Positions 36,095-45,057 of a DNA stretch of 64,000 nucleotides are shown in pieces. Within the stretch, counting starts at the first letter, position 1. Each line of letters starts with the position of its first letter. The translations under genes were made by a program, and so were the position numbers. Source of the stretch: Leifsonia sp. AK011 (GTDB lineage Bacteria; Actinomycetota; Actinomycetes; Actinomycetales; Microbacteriaceae); NCBI RefSeq assembly GCF_013410945.1, contig NZ_JACCCH010000001.1:186001-250000 (forward strand), read 5' to 3'. The notes under the pieces are model-generated. The model searched no databases, was not told the DNA's origin, and saw only the letters and a list, made by a program, of their open reading frames with translations.

Positions 36095-36708
36095 GATGGG
36101 GTTTCCTCACTGGCTCCGCGGCCGCTGAACCAGCGACCGATCGGTTCCCGGTAGCTGATCGCGAGGGCGATGAGGGAGATGGCGAGCACGCCGAGCACGA
36201 TCCACATCCAGCCCATGCCGGCGCCGCCCGTGCCCGCGGGCGCGACAACGACGAAGGCCGCGTTGGTCACGTGCTTCGAGTCCCAGCCGGTCGCCTCGAC
36301 CACATGGTCGCCGGGGCGGATCTCGGCGGGAATCCGGAACTCGGCGACCGCAGTACCGGTCTCGTCGGCGACGAAGCTCGCCACCACGATCGGCCCGCGG
36401 TAGAGCACGAACTGCACCTTCTCGCCCGGGGTGTTGCCCTCGGAGCGGGCGACGACCCAGTCACCGGCCGCGACGCGCTCCTTGTCGAGCTCGAGTCCGT
36501 CGGCGTCCTCCTGGGGCTTCGCGGGGGCGACGGGACTGCCATCGGCGGGCCGGGGTGCCGTTGTCGCGCTCGGAGTCGGGGTCGGCGTCGTGGACGACGT
36601 CGCGCTCGGTGTGGGTGTCGGCGTTGGTGTCTCCGCGAGCGCCGCCGTGCCACCCATCGAGAGGGCACTCGCCAGCAGCACCGCCGCGGCCATGATCCGC
36701 AGTCTCAT
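36091..36708 (-). CDS. Secreted, membrane-anchored Ig-like protein
   Basis: 205 residues. A signal peptide (cleavage after TAALA) is followed by a Thr/Pro/Ser-rich linker (TPTPTPSATSSTTPTPTP), then a roughly 90-residue beta-rich domain (LELDKERVAAGDWVVARSEG, then GDHVVEATGW), a C-terminal helix (WMWIVLGVLAISLIALAISY) and a short basic tail. The layout is that of a type I surface protein exposed on a stalk. Overlaps at both ends with the sortase-fold gene and with the larger surface protein suggest one complex. No named family is certain. Confidence 0.72.
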   Translation of the reverse strand: MRLRIMAAAVLLASALSMGGTAALAETPTPTPTPSATSSTTPTPTPSATTAPRPADGSPVAPAKPQEDADGLELDKERVAAGDWVVARSEGNTPGEKVQFVLYRGPIVVASFVADETGTAVAEFRIPAEIRPGDHVVEATGWDSKHVTNAAFVVVAPAGTGGAGMGWMWIVLGVLAISLIALAISYREPIGRWFSGRGASEETPS

Positions 36709-37928
36709 GCCGCACCGCCCGACTGCGGCGGGGCCTGCTGGCTCGCGCGACCTGCCGCGAAGTCGTCGATGAACTGGTAGCTGCGTGCACGACTGCCGGA
36801 CACGTAGCGGGCCGCCACTGCCACGGCACCGACGACGATGAGCACGAGCATCCAGAGGGACCACGAAATGGCCGGGGTCATGGTCTGGCCCGTGGCTTCC
36901 GGGTAGACGATCGAGTAGTTGGCGGAGGTCTCGGGCACGATGGGGCCGGTGCTACCCGGGCCCTGTGCTGCGGTGGGCGTGGCATCCGGTGCCGCGGTGG
37001 GGGCGTCGGTCGGCGCGCTCGTCGCGGGTGCCGTCGGTGCGACGGGCGCGACCGGTCCCGTGGCGGCAGCCGCCTCAGCGACGGGGTTGGGGTCACCGGG
37101 CTTCACCGACACGATCGAGACGTCGGCCCACGCGAGGAGAAGCGGCAGGATGCCCGGAACCTCCGCTCGCATGCGCACAGCCTCATCCGGCATGAGGTCG
37201 GAGACGGGCTCCGGTGTGAGGGTCGCGAGCTGGATGCCGAAGGGTCCGGTGATGGAGATGGTCTGGTACAGGTCGACTCTCGTGTTGCCGGAGTTCGCGA
37301 CCGCGTACTCGACGGCCAGTGACCCGGGCGCGAAGGGGTTCAGCGACGCGGAGTACCGGCTGCGAGTTCCGCTGACGGTGATGCCGGGTTCGCGGATGCC
37401 GGAGACGCTGATGAAGAGGGGCACGCCGGTCTGGGCGGCGATGTCGGGCACCGCCGAGTCTGCACCGGACTCGATCAGGGCGAGGCCCGCGACATAGTCG
37501 CCGGGGTCGGCATCGCCGGGAACGGAGATGGTCACGGTCACCCACGCGGAGGCTCGAGCCTCGAGGGTGAGCACCTGGTAGTCCACAGCGAGCCAGCGGC
37601 CAGCGGCCACGGGCTTCTGGTCGGTCGGCGCGAGCAGGAGCGTGCCGTCCTCGGTGTTCGCTGCATCCACCGCTCGGAGCTGCACACTCGTGCGCTCGTC
37701 GCTGAGGTTGGTCACGAGGATGGTGTCCTGCGCGGTCGCGCCGGGGTCTGCGGAGGCCTCGATCGAGGTGCGCGCCTCGTCGCCCACGGGGGCGGGTGCG
37801 ATCGACACAGTCGGCTCGGTCGCGCTCAAGCCGAGCGCGCCGAGGGGAGCGACCGCGAGCGGAACGATCGCGAGCACTGAGGCGAGGCAGGCTGCGGCGA
37901 TCACGCGAGCGGGGTGTGTCAGGACCAT
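36705..37928 (-). CDS. Membrane-anchored surface protein (DUF916 / WxL-binding-like)
   Basis: 407 residues. It has a signal peptide, then two beta-sandwich-type modules (EASADPGATAQDTILVTNLSDERTSVQLRAVDA; YAVANSGNTRVDLYQTISITGPFG) that resemble the DUF916 type of Gram-positive cell-surface proteins. An Ala/Pro/Thr-rich stalk (about 285-335), a membrane helix (about 355-377) and a basic cytoplasmic tail follow. It overlaps the Ig-like gene by four bases. In other Gram-positives DUF916 proteins bind peptidoglycan or partner proteins; here it could hold the complex to the wall. Confidence 0.72.
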   Translation of the reverse strand: MVLTHPARVIAAACLASVLAIVPLAVAPLGALGLSATEPTVSIAPAPVGDEARTSIEASADPGATAQDTILVTNLSDERTSVQLRAVDAANTEDGTLLLAPTDQKPVAAGRWLAVDYQVLTLEARASAWVTVTISVPGDADPGDYVAGLALIESGADSAVPDIAAQTGVPLFISVSGIREPGITVSGTRSRYSASLNPFAPGSLAVEYAVANSGNTRVDLYQTISITGPFGIQLATLTPEPVSDLMPDEAVRMRAEVPGILPLLLAWADVSIVSVKPGDPNPVAEAAAATGPVAPVAPTAPATSAPTDAPTAAPDATPTAAQGPGSTGPIVPETSANYSIVYPEATGQTMTPAISWSLWMLVLIVVGAVAVAARYVSGSRARSYQFIDDFAAGRASQQAPPQSGGAA

Positions 37929-37960
37929 CGAGAACTCATCGGGTTAGGGGGTGGGTCCCG

Positions 37961-37994
37961 CTGCGGGGCCACTCCGAGTGGAGCGGCCCCGCAG
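37961..37994. terminator. Strong hairpin between cell-wall-binding protein and DUF916-like gene
   Basis: The 10-base stem CTGCGGGGCC pairs with 37985-37994, with an inner CCACTC/GAGTGG-like hairpin in the loop. A T-run follows only on the plus strand. It may partly end or stabilise the leftward transcript after the cell-wall-binding gene. Confidence 0.55.
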
Positions 37995-38008
37995 GGGTTT
38001 TGGTACTG

Positions 38009-39439
38009 CTAGGCGCAGGGCGTGAGAGCCGCCACGTTGGCGTCGAGCGACGGCACGCCACCGAGCAGCACGATCTTCGTCACGCCGAGGTCCTCGATGG
38101 ATGCGAGGACCGAGGCGGGAACGCAGTTCGTGCGCACGGTGAACAGCGGGGCGTCCTCAACGCCGGCACGCGCGCCACCGGCGAGCGCATCCGGGAAGTT
38201 GATTCCGGTCGCGAGGTACGCGGTGTCGGCCTCGGTGAAGGCGTCGTTGTTGATGACGACACTCGTCTCGAAGCGGTTGACACCGGCGTTGCGCTTGACG
38301 TCGTAGAGCGCGTCGAGCTGCGCCTCGATTCCGGCGCTCACCGCCGCGGACGTACCCGCGAGCTTGACCTTCTCAACACCGAGCGTGTTGAGCGCGGACA
38401 TGGTGGCCGTGTCGAGCGACGCGTCGGTTCCGCGCACGAGCACGACGGGGCCATCGAACTGGGCCGCAGCAGGCGAAGCCGCCAGAGCGTCCGGGAAGTT
38501 CAGGCCCGTCACGATGTACGCAGAGTCGGTGTTGCCCGCGCCGAACGCGTCAGCGGCGATCTTGCGCGACGTGTCGTAGCGGTTGACACCGCCGAGGCGC
38601 GAGACCGTGTGCGTGAACGACAGGTTCTTCAGCGTGGTCTCGACACCCGCATCGACGGATGCCGTGGATCCGACGATCACGATCTTCGCGGGGCGAAGGC
38701 GGTTGATCTCGGCAATGACGCTCGCGGGGACCTCCGACGCGCGGGTGAGGAGCACCGGCACACCGAAGTGGGCCGCTGCGGCGGAGGCGCTGAGGGCATC
38801 CGCGTATCCATCACCGGTTGCGACGTAGACGCGCTCGACGCCGGGCTGGAAGGCCTGGGAGACACCGACAGCAGTGTCGAAGCGGTTTGCTCCGGCGATG
38901 CGCTCAACGGTGACCGGCTCGGGAGCCGTGACGACCGACCATGCGCCACTCGTGGCGTCATAGGTCATGTCGAGGCTCACGTACGGGTCCGTCGCGCGGT
39001 TGGGCTGGGCATCCGAAGCGAAGAAGTAGTAACGGAGCTCGAAGGCACCGCTCTGCAGTCCGCTCAGGGCGTTCAGCTGCTTGTTGCTGACGTAGGTGTT
39101 CGTCGGGATGATCGAGCGGTTCAGGTTGATGGGCTGGCCATCGAACCCGTTCGCCCCGGCCGTGACGGCCATGCTCGGGCGGCGAGCCTGCGCGATAGCG
39201 CCGATCTCGGTGCCGCCCTGGTAGACGAAGGTGCCGCTCAGTGCGCGGTAACCCTCGGGAGCTCCCACGCTCACGGCGATACCCGTGAGGAAGTTGGAGT
39301 CCGAGACGTTACCCGAGGTGGGTGTCAGAGTGATGGTTCCGGGGATCTCAGCTGCGGACGCGGACTGCGCCACCGCCAAGCCACCGGCCATCACGGCGCC
39401 GGCGATGGCCAGCGCAGCGAAGCTCTTAATGGTTTTCAT
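38009..39439 (-). CDS. Secreted protein with three cell-wall-binding type 2 repeats
   Basis: 476 residues. It has a signal peptide (cleavage after SASA), an N-terminal domain of about 145 residues with an adhesin-like beta pattern, and three tandem CWB2 modules (PF04122-like). Each opens R-[IL]-[AG]-G-x-[ND]-R-[FY]-[DE]-T (RIAGANRFDTAVGVSQ, RLGGVNRYDTSRKIA, RNAGVNRFETSVVIN) and contains VYVATGDGYADALSA-type and VLLGGVPSLD-type segments. CWB2 trimers bind anionic wall polymers in S-layer-like proteins. It lies within the pst-type locus; its own wall retention could keep the complex at the surface. Confidence 0.88.
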   Translation of the reverse strand: MKTIKSFAALAIAGAVMAGGLAVAQSASAAEIPGTITLTPTSGNVSDSNFLTGIAVSVGAPEGYRALSGTFVYQGGTEIGAIAQARRPSMAVTAGANGFDGQPINLNRSIIPTNTYVSNKQLNALSGLQSGAFELRYYFFASDAQPNRATDPYVSLDMTYDATSGAWSVVTAPEPVTVERIAGANRFDTAVGVSQAFQPGVERVYVATGDGYADALSASAAAAHFGVPVLLTRASEVPASVIAEINRLRPAKIVIVGSTASVDAGVETTLKNLSFTHTVSRLGGVNRYDTSRKIAADAFGAGNTDSAYIVTGLNFPDALAASPAAAQFDGPVVLVRGTDASLDTATMSALNTLGVEKVKLAGTSAAVSAGIEAQLDALYDVKRNAGVNRFETSVVINNDAFTEADTAYLATGINFPDALAGGARAGVEDAPLFTVRTNCVPASVLASIEDLGVTKIVLLGGVPSLDANVAALTPCA

Positions 39440-39471
39440 TCCAGTGATTCCTTAGTGGTCTGGAGCGGTGG

Positions 39472-40584
39472 TTAGAAGGAGTAGCCCTGCTTGTACGTGG
39501 TGGTGTTGCCGCACAGGTCGCCGATCGTGCCGAAGCCGTACTGGCGGATGGTCGCACCTGCCTGGCACACGCTGGAGCCGGTGCCCACGAAGGTCTGCTG
39601 GAGCTGCACGTCGGCTGCGCTGGAGCCCGTGAGGCGCGCGGTCGAGACGACGTTGTAGACGAGACGCGTGATGGGGAACGCCGAGTTCAGCTCGATGCCG
39701 CCACCGTCGACGGGCACGTACGGCTTGATGGTGCCGATGCGGCCGAGCTCGATGTTGCCGCGACGCTCGGCGACCGTGGTCGGGAGCGAGCCGTGGTTAC
39801 CCTGCGCGATGTACTGGGCAACGGAGAAGGGGACGATGTCACCCTTGCCGGTCACGAACGTTCCGTTGTGCTCCTGGACCGTGTTGCCAAGGTCCGTGGC
39901 CACGCCACCCGCGGTGATGTTCGCCTCGGTGAGGCCGAGCTGGCCGATCCAGAAGGAACGCGTGCCCGAACCGGTCTGCGGGAGCAGGGGGCGGATCGTG
40001 ACGCTCTGGAAGTTGGCGTCGGTGTAGGTCGTGACCGTACCGCGGTAGATGTTGCGCAGCGTGAACGGTGCGGGGCTGATCGAGTCCTGCGAGGCGTCGC
40101 CCTTGGCGATGTCGCGCGGGAAGTCGCTCGCGGCGCTGACGGCGTACGTGACGGCGTCACGGGCGAACGGGATGAACGTGAGCTGCGAGCCCGGGAGCGA
40201 GCCCGAGGGGCCGCTCGACGAGCGCGCGAAGTCGACCTGGCCGGTGATGTCGACACCCGAGCCTGCCGGCCACTTGTCGGTGCCGTTGGGGTTGATGGAT
40301 GCCGTCAGCGCCTTCTGTCCGTTGCCGGAGCCGTTGGGGCGGTTGAAGGTGGGGCCATCGGCGCGGACCTTGATGGTCGCGCTGCCGACTGCGTCGTACG
40401 AGCCGATGGTCGGAACGACGGTGGCGAGGCCGCCGACGAGGCCTTCGGTGGTGTCAGATCCGACACCGACCAGGGGCTTGTAGTCGGTGGGGTCGGCCAT
40501 GGCCGGCGCAGCTGCGCCGAACGCCATCGCCGCTACTGCGAGGGCTGCGACTGCGCTCACGCGCAGCGTGCTCTTCTTGTGCAT
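39472..40584 (-). CDS. Secreted PstS-like solute-binding protein
   Basis: 370 residues. A signal peptide (cleavage after APAMA) has no lipobox, so the protein is probably released or bound non-covalently. The mature domain follows a PstS-like plan: VGVGSDTTEGLVGGL at the start, FARSSSGPSG, QLTFIPFARDAVTYAV, FTLRNIYRGTVTTY and LPQTGSGTRSFWIGQLG. It ends with two Cys (VCQAG, DLCGN). The ATG at 40584 (second of a Met pair) is four bases from GGAG. Two other binding-like proteins and the permeases are on the same strand, so it may deliver or sense the same anion. Confidence 0.8.
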   Translation of the reverse strand: MHKKSTLRVSAVAALAVAAMAFGAAAPAMADPTDYKPLVGVGSDTTEGLVGGLATVVPTIGSYDAVGSATIKVRADGPTFNRPNGSGNGQKALTASINPNGTDKWPAGSGVDITGQVDFARSSSGPSGSLPGSQLTFIPFARDAVTYAVSAASDFPRDIAKGDASQDSISPAPFTLRNIYRGTVTTYTDANFQSVTIRPLLPQTGSGTRSFWIGQLGLTEANITAGGVATDLGNTVQEHNGTFVTGKGDIVPFSVAQYIAQGNHGSLPTTVAERRGNIELGRIGTIKPYVPVDGGGIELNSAFPITRLVYNVVSTARLTGSSAADVQLQQTFVGTGSSVCQAGATIRQYGFGTIGDLCGNTTTYKQGYSF

Positions 40585-40641
40585 CATTCTCCAAGGTGTT
40601 GTGGGTATCGTGCCCCGTGTATGACCGCCGTTCGCGGCCTT

Positions 40642-40706
40642 GCCCCCCATTGGCTTAGCGGTTCGATGGGGGGCTCTTCTTTCGGGCTGAGGCTGATACC
40701 CGAAAG
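40642..40706. other. Two successive hairpins between the two solute-binding-like genes
   Basis: GCCCCCCAT (40642-40650) pairs with 40666-40674, and CTTTCGGG (40679-40686) pairs with 40699-40706. In the leftward direction no T-tract follows, so RNA stability or attenuation is more likely than termination; on the plus strand the first is followed by TCTTCTTT. Confidence 0.5.
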
Positions 40707-40721
40707 CAGGTTTCTGTGCTC

Positions 40722-43343
40722 CTACGGCAGCCCCCTGAACAGGAAGGGGCCGATGAGGAATCCGAGGAATCCGATCACGAGGGCGATCACGAGCGCGCCA
40801 CTGGCGATGGCGGATGTCGCGGCCGTCCGGTTGTCGGAATCCTGGAACTCTGGGGCTGCCGCGACCTGGTCGTCCTTGGTCGTCGGCGTTGTCGAGGAAC
40901 TCGTCGTCGACGACTTCGTCGTGGACGACTGCTTCACGGAGGTGCCACCGGAGGCGGGGGCCACGGGCGCGCCGAAGGCGCGAATCGCGGTGACCGCGGC
41001 CTGTGCCTCGGAGACGAGCGCGGGGGTGAGCGGGAGGTAGCCGTTGGGCAGCTGCCCGATGCTCGTACCGGTGACCTGTCCCTTCGTCGTCACCTCCGTG
41101 ATCATCGCTGCGTACTTCTCGCGGCTCTCGCTGTCGCTGCCCGAGACGTTCACGGCGGCGTACGTGACGATCGTCATGGGATAGCCGCCGCTCGAGACCT
41201 TGCCGGGGTCGACCTGCTTGACCGTGTCGAGGGTCGTGGGGGCGAGCGCGGCGAGCGCCGCCGTCATCCCGTCGTTCTCCGGTGCCACGATCTCGTCGCT
41301 GTTCGGAATTTTGAGCGAGGCCATGCTCAGGCTGTACCGGTGCGCCGACGGGCTGTCCGTGATCGTGATCATGAACTTGTCACCGGGGAGCTGGGTACCG
41401 GAGCTCACCCAGTCGCCGGTCTCTCCGGCGGAGTTGAGCTTGGTGGCATCCCAGACCGTCTTCGAGTTGGGCGTACCGCGGAACGACTGGCGCGCACCCG
41501 ACAGCAGATTCTCGGAGTAGGGCGCGAACTGGATGCTGCCGAACCGCGACTTCTCGAGTCCGAGGTGCAGCGGCACGAGACTCTCGTCATTCTTGGGGAA
41601 CGAGTCGAGCACGACGTCGGAGAGGCTGCGTGGCGATCCATCGAGGTTGGTCAGGCCCACCTCACGCGTCACCGGGTTGTCACCGAGGTCTGCGCCGTTC
41701 GCGTCGAGGTACCACGGGATGGATGCCCCGGGGTTGCCCTTGGGCAGGTAGTACGGGTTCACCGTCATGCCCCAGTCGTCGGGCTCGCCGGCGAGGAACG
41801 CCTTCGCGTCGGCGTCGGCGACGATCCAGCGCCACACCTGCTTGATCGCATCGGCGCCCGAGGGACCGGGCAGCACGATCGCCGGGTTGTTCGTGAACTG
41901 GGAGTAGTTGTCGGGGTTGAGCTCCCGGAACTCGGGGTCCTGGTTGAGATAGTTGTACGAACGGTTGACCTCACCGAGGTGCGCGAACGGGCGGCGCACG
42001 TCGGACGAGTTGGATGGCACGGTGAACTTGTACGACTGGGTGAGCAGCTTCGCCACCAGACGGGGCGACAGGTTCAGCTTCTCGACCCGACCGTTCGCGC
42101 CCTCGGCGAAGAAGCCGACGACCACGCTCGAGACTCCTACCGGGGCATAGATGAGCGTCGTCTTCGCGAGCTGGTTGCGCTCGTCCTCGTTGAGCAACTC
42201 ACCGGGACTGACCGGGTAGCCCGTGTAGGCGATCTTCGGTCCGGCGCCCTCGGCGATGACTTGGGCGCGGGCGACCGAATCCGGGTTCGTGGCGAAGCTG
42301 TAGGTGACCGACGTCGACTGGCACAGTGCCGGCTGCCACGAGATCATCGCGCTGATCATGAGCTGGGAGCCGATGACACCCTTCTCCTTGCTGCCGGTCG
42401 GGCAGCTCGCGCTCGTGGGCTGGAAGTCGAGCGGCACGACGACGCGGTTGTCCCAGTAGTCGCACTGGTCGCTGATCGGGCTACCGCCCTGAACGGACCC
42501 GGCGCGACCCTTCGTGTACGGGGCGTAGTTGTTGCCGGGGTCGCGGAAGCTGCTGCACGAGGTTCCGCCTCCGAAGTGGGTACCACGGGGGACGATGACC
42601 AGCCAGCAACGGTTGTTGCCGTCGCTGCCGCATCCGAGCTGGGGTGCCTGGATGGAGGTCTGAGCCTCGAAGTCGAAGTACCCGGTTCCGTCGTTTCCGA
42701 CGCGAGCCGCGGTGACCTCGTTGGTGGTCGCGGCTCCGATCTCCTCGAGGAGGGGGTAGGTGTCCTTGCCGTCCACCCGCACGATGCGGCCGGTCACGGG
42801 CTCCCCGCCGCGGGGCTTGAACGGCACGTCGGTGACATTGGTCGCGTCGGGCTGCCAGGCGTCCGGTCCGACGCGGAACGTGTTGTCGGGTACGACGATC
42901 GAACCGAACCCGGCGAGACCGCGGCCGCCCCATTGGCAGGTCTCGCGGAAGTCCTCCGAGGCCGGGTCACCCCAGCACTGCATCGCCTGCACGAAGTTCT
43001 GGGCGTTCGTGACCATGGTGCCGTCGTTGCTGAACGAACGGGTCCCGGCGAATCCACTGACGCTCACACGCACGGCCTGGTCGATGATGCCCGTGGTCTG
43101 CGAGACCGTGACGGATAGGTTCTTGAAGTCGTTGAAGTGCGCGCTCGAGGGCAGGCGCTCCGGCTGGAACTCCCGCGCGGAGCTGGTGTCACCGTTCCAC
43201 GCGACCGTGAGGGCCGAGTCGGTCGTGACCGCCGCGGTCGCCGCCTGGGCAGGGAGTGCTGCGCCGGGGAAGACCGCGATGGCTCCCACGAGGAATGCGA
43301 CGAGGGACATCGCGGCTACACCTCGGGCTGACACGGCGCTCAC
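40722..43343 (-). CDS. Giant membrane-anchored solute-binding-like surface protein
   Basis: 873 residues. Signal peptide, N-terminal beta-rich region with several Cys (CWGDPASED, ETCQWGG, LGCGSDGNNRC, SCSSF, QCDYW), then a PstS-like region (IYAPVGVSSVVVGFF, LNLSPRLVAKLLTQSYK, ELNPDNYSQFTNNPAIVLP), a Ser/Thr/Lys stalk near residue 810 and a C-terminal helix with a five-residue tail. It is about twice the size of a PstS. A GTG at 43343 has AGGAGG six bases upstream, two bases after the pstS stop, and was preferred to two earlier in-frame codons inside pstS. It is likely a surface receptor of the pst-type complex. Confidence 0.75.
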   Translation of the reverse strand: MSAVSARGVAAMSLVAFLVGAIAVFPGAALPAQAATAAVTTDSALTVAWNGDTSSAREFQPERLPSSAHFNDFKNLSVTVSQTTGIIDQAVRVSVSGFAGTRSFSNDGTMVTNAQNFVQAMQCWGDPASEDFRETCQWGGRGLAGFGSIVVPDNTFRVGPDAWQPDATNVTDVPFKPRGGEPVTGRIVRVDGKDTYPLLEEIGAATTNEVTAARVGNDGTGYFDFEAQTSIQAPQLGCGSDGNNRCWLVIVPRGTHFGGGTSCSSFRDPGNNYAPYTKGRAGSVQGGSPISDQCDYWDNRVVVPLDFQPTSASCPTGSKEKGVIGSQLMISAMISWQPALCQSTSVTYSFATNPDSVARAQVIAEGAGPKIAYTGYPVSPGELLNEDERNQLAKTTLIYAPVGVSSVVVGFFAEGANGRVEKLNLSPRLVAKLLTQSYKFTVPSNSSDVRRPFAHLGEVNRSYNYLNQDPEFRELNPDNYSQFTNNPAIVLPGPSGADAIKQVWRWIVADADAKAFLAGEPDDWGMTVNPYYLPKGNPGASIPWYLDANGADLGDNPVTREVGLTNLDGSPRSLSDVVLDSFPKNDESLVPLHLGLEKSRFGSIQFAPYSENLLSGARQSFRGTPNSKTVWDATKLNSAGETGDWVSSGTQLPGDKFMITITDSPSAHRYSLSMASLKIPNSDEIVAPENDGMTAALAALAPTTLDTVKQVDPGKVSSGGYPMTIVTYAAVNVSGSDSESREKYAAMITEVTTKGQVTGTSIGQLPNGYLPLTPALVSEAQAAVTAIRAFGAPVAPASGGTSVKQSSTTKSSTTSSSTTPTTKDDQVAAAPEFQDSDNRTAATSAIASGALVIALVIGFLGFLIGPFLFRGLP

Positions 43344-43344
43344 G

Positions 43345-45057
43345 CTAGGCCTCCTCATCTGACGCGGGCTCACCGGATGGTTTCCTACCGAAGGACGGCA
43401 GGTGAACCTTCGGGATGCGACCGTTGCCGGGCGTGCGCGGCGACCGCTTGCCCGCGACCGCGAGCTCCCGCTGCCGGGCGAAGATCGGGGGAAGCAGGGT
43501 GACGACGAGGATGCCCACGGCTCCCAGCGCCATGAACGCCATGGTCACTCCGGAAAGGCCGAGGGCTGGCAGCTCCGTCGGGGATCCGGTCACGATGAGG
43601 GACCCCGCGGTCGCGCCGCCGACGGACCCGGCGACGACGGCGCCGCTGGCCGACTCAGCCGAGCCACCCGTGGTTCCCGCCGTTGTGGAGCCGGCCGTCG
43701 AGGTGTTGGCCGCGTCGGCGCGGGTCGCGCTCGTGTCGGGCGTTTCCTCGACCGCGCCACCGGTGCCGGTCAGGCACTGGTCGGCGCCCTTCTTGTCGCA
43801 CTCTGGCGGCATGGGGGCCTCGTTGGCGAGCTTGTTCGTGCCATCCGGCGAGAACGTGGGGTTGTTGCATCCGCCGATGTCCTTGACGTACGGGTCACCG
43901 CCGGGGATCTTCTTGACCTGGTCGAGGCCTGCGGATGCCAGGTTCACCGGGAGCGGCGAATAGCCGAGCACCTCCGCCTGCTGCTGGCCCTCACAGAGGA
44001 AGTACGCCGTGAAGTCCGCGAGGGTGAGGCCCTTGTTCTCGGTGAAGTTCGACTCGAGCGCCGTGGGCGCGATCATGTACGAGTAGGACGACAGCGGGTA
44101 GGTTCGCGGGTCGCCACTCGTGTAGACACCGCCCAGGTTGGACGTGAGGTAGTCGGGCGACGTCGGGTCGGAGTTGATCACGGCGGACAACAGGGACACG
44201 GCCACGTTGGATGCCGACGGCTCTGTGTAGTAGCCGGCGGCGTTCAGCACCTTCGCCACGGGCAGGCGCGCGTTGAGCGCGTACGACTCCTCGACGTAGG
44301 TGATCGAGCCGACCGACTGGTCCTGCTTGACGAATCCGGCCACACCGTCGGAGCCGCTCTGGGCCACGAAGGCCGAGCCCGCGATCACGGGGTAGTTCGA
44401 GGTGATGCCGCAGTTCGCGCGGCCGGCGCGCGAGCAGTAGTCCTGCCAGATGCCGCCGTGCTCCGACCGCATCCATGAGGTGAGCTGCGCTGTCGTTCCG
44501 GATCCGTCCGAGCGCACGACGGGCACGATCTGCACGGCCGGAAGCGCGAGCTTGGGGTTGTCGGCGAGGATCGCCGGGTCGTTCCACTTGGTGATCACAC
44601 CCGTGAAGATCTTCGCCACGACATCGCCGGAGAGCCTCAGGTTGGTGACGCGCTGACCGCCGATCACGAGGTTGTACATGAACGCGGTGCCACCGGCGAC
44701 GATCGGGATGTAGACGAACTGGCGGTTCGGGCGCGGGTCGGGACTGTCGCTGTTCGCCAGCTGGTACGGGATCTCCGAGACGGCGAAGTCGACTGTTCCC
44801 TGCGAGAACTGCTGACGCCCGGCTGAGGAGCCGCCCGCGTCGAAGTTGACCGTCCACTGGTAGTTCGCGGACACGTTGCGGATCCACTGCTGGAGGGCGT
44901 TCGCCGACCACGTGGAACCGGAGCCGGAGACGGGGTAGTGGGTGGTGCCGACCGCGGGGGCGCCGGATGCACCGGATGCACCCACGAGCGCGGGCACGAC
45001 GACGACGACGAGCGCCAGGGCGGCGATCAGTCGGCGACTACGGCCTGTGGTTCTCAC
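43345..45057 (-). CDS. pstS: Phosphate-binding protein PstS with C-terminal membrane anchor
   Basis: 570 residues. After a signal helix the PstS fold is clear: YPVSGSGSTWSANALQQW (phosphate loop), FDAGGSSAGRQQFSQGTVDFAVSEIPY, LRLSGDVVAKIFTGVITKWNDP and PVVRSDGSGTTAQLTSWM. Gram-positive PstS is usually a lipoprotein. Here no lipobox is seen; instead an Ala/Thr/Gly-rich stalk (about 435-500), a membrane helix (LSGVTMAFMALGAVGILVVTLL) and a 45-residue basic cytoplasmic tail follow. The GTG at 45057 overlaps the pstA stop (GTGA) with GAAGGA upstream. Confidence 0.88.
   Translation of the reverse strand: MRTTGRSRRLIAALALVVVVVPALVGASGASGAPAVGTTHYPVSGSGSTWSANALQQWIRNVSANYQWTVNFDAGGSSAGRQQFSQGTVDFAVSEIPYQLANSDSPDPRPNRQFVYIPIVAGGTAFMYNLVIGGQRVTNLRLSGDVVAKIFTGVITKWNDPAILADNPKLALPAVQIVPVVRSDGSGTTAQLTSWMRSEHGGIWQDYCSRAGRANCGITSNYPVIAGSAFVAQSGSDGVAGFVKQDQSVGSITYVEESYALNARLPVAKVLNAAGYYTEPSASNVAVSLLSAVINSDPTSPDYLTSNLGGVYTSGDPRTYPLSSYSYMIAPTALESNFTENKGLTLADFTAYFLCEGQQQAEVLGYSPLPVNLASAGLDQVKKIPGGDPYVKDIGGCNNPTFSPDGTNKLANEAPMPPECDKKGADQCLTGTGGAVEETPDTSATRADAANTSTAGSTTAGTTGGSAESASGAVVAGSVGGATAGSLIVTGSPTELPALGLSGVTMAFMALGAVGILVVTLLPPIFARQRELAVAGKRSPRTPGNGRIPKVHLPSFGRKPSGEPASDEEA

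Noticed and set aside
40716-43118. An 800-codon open frame on the plus strand opposite the giant surface protein
   Set aside because: The protein is rich in Arg, Gly and Val, has no domain pattern, and the minus-strand frame has a signal peptide, stalk and anchor.
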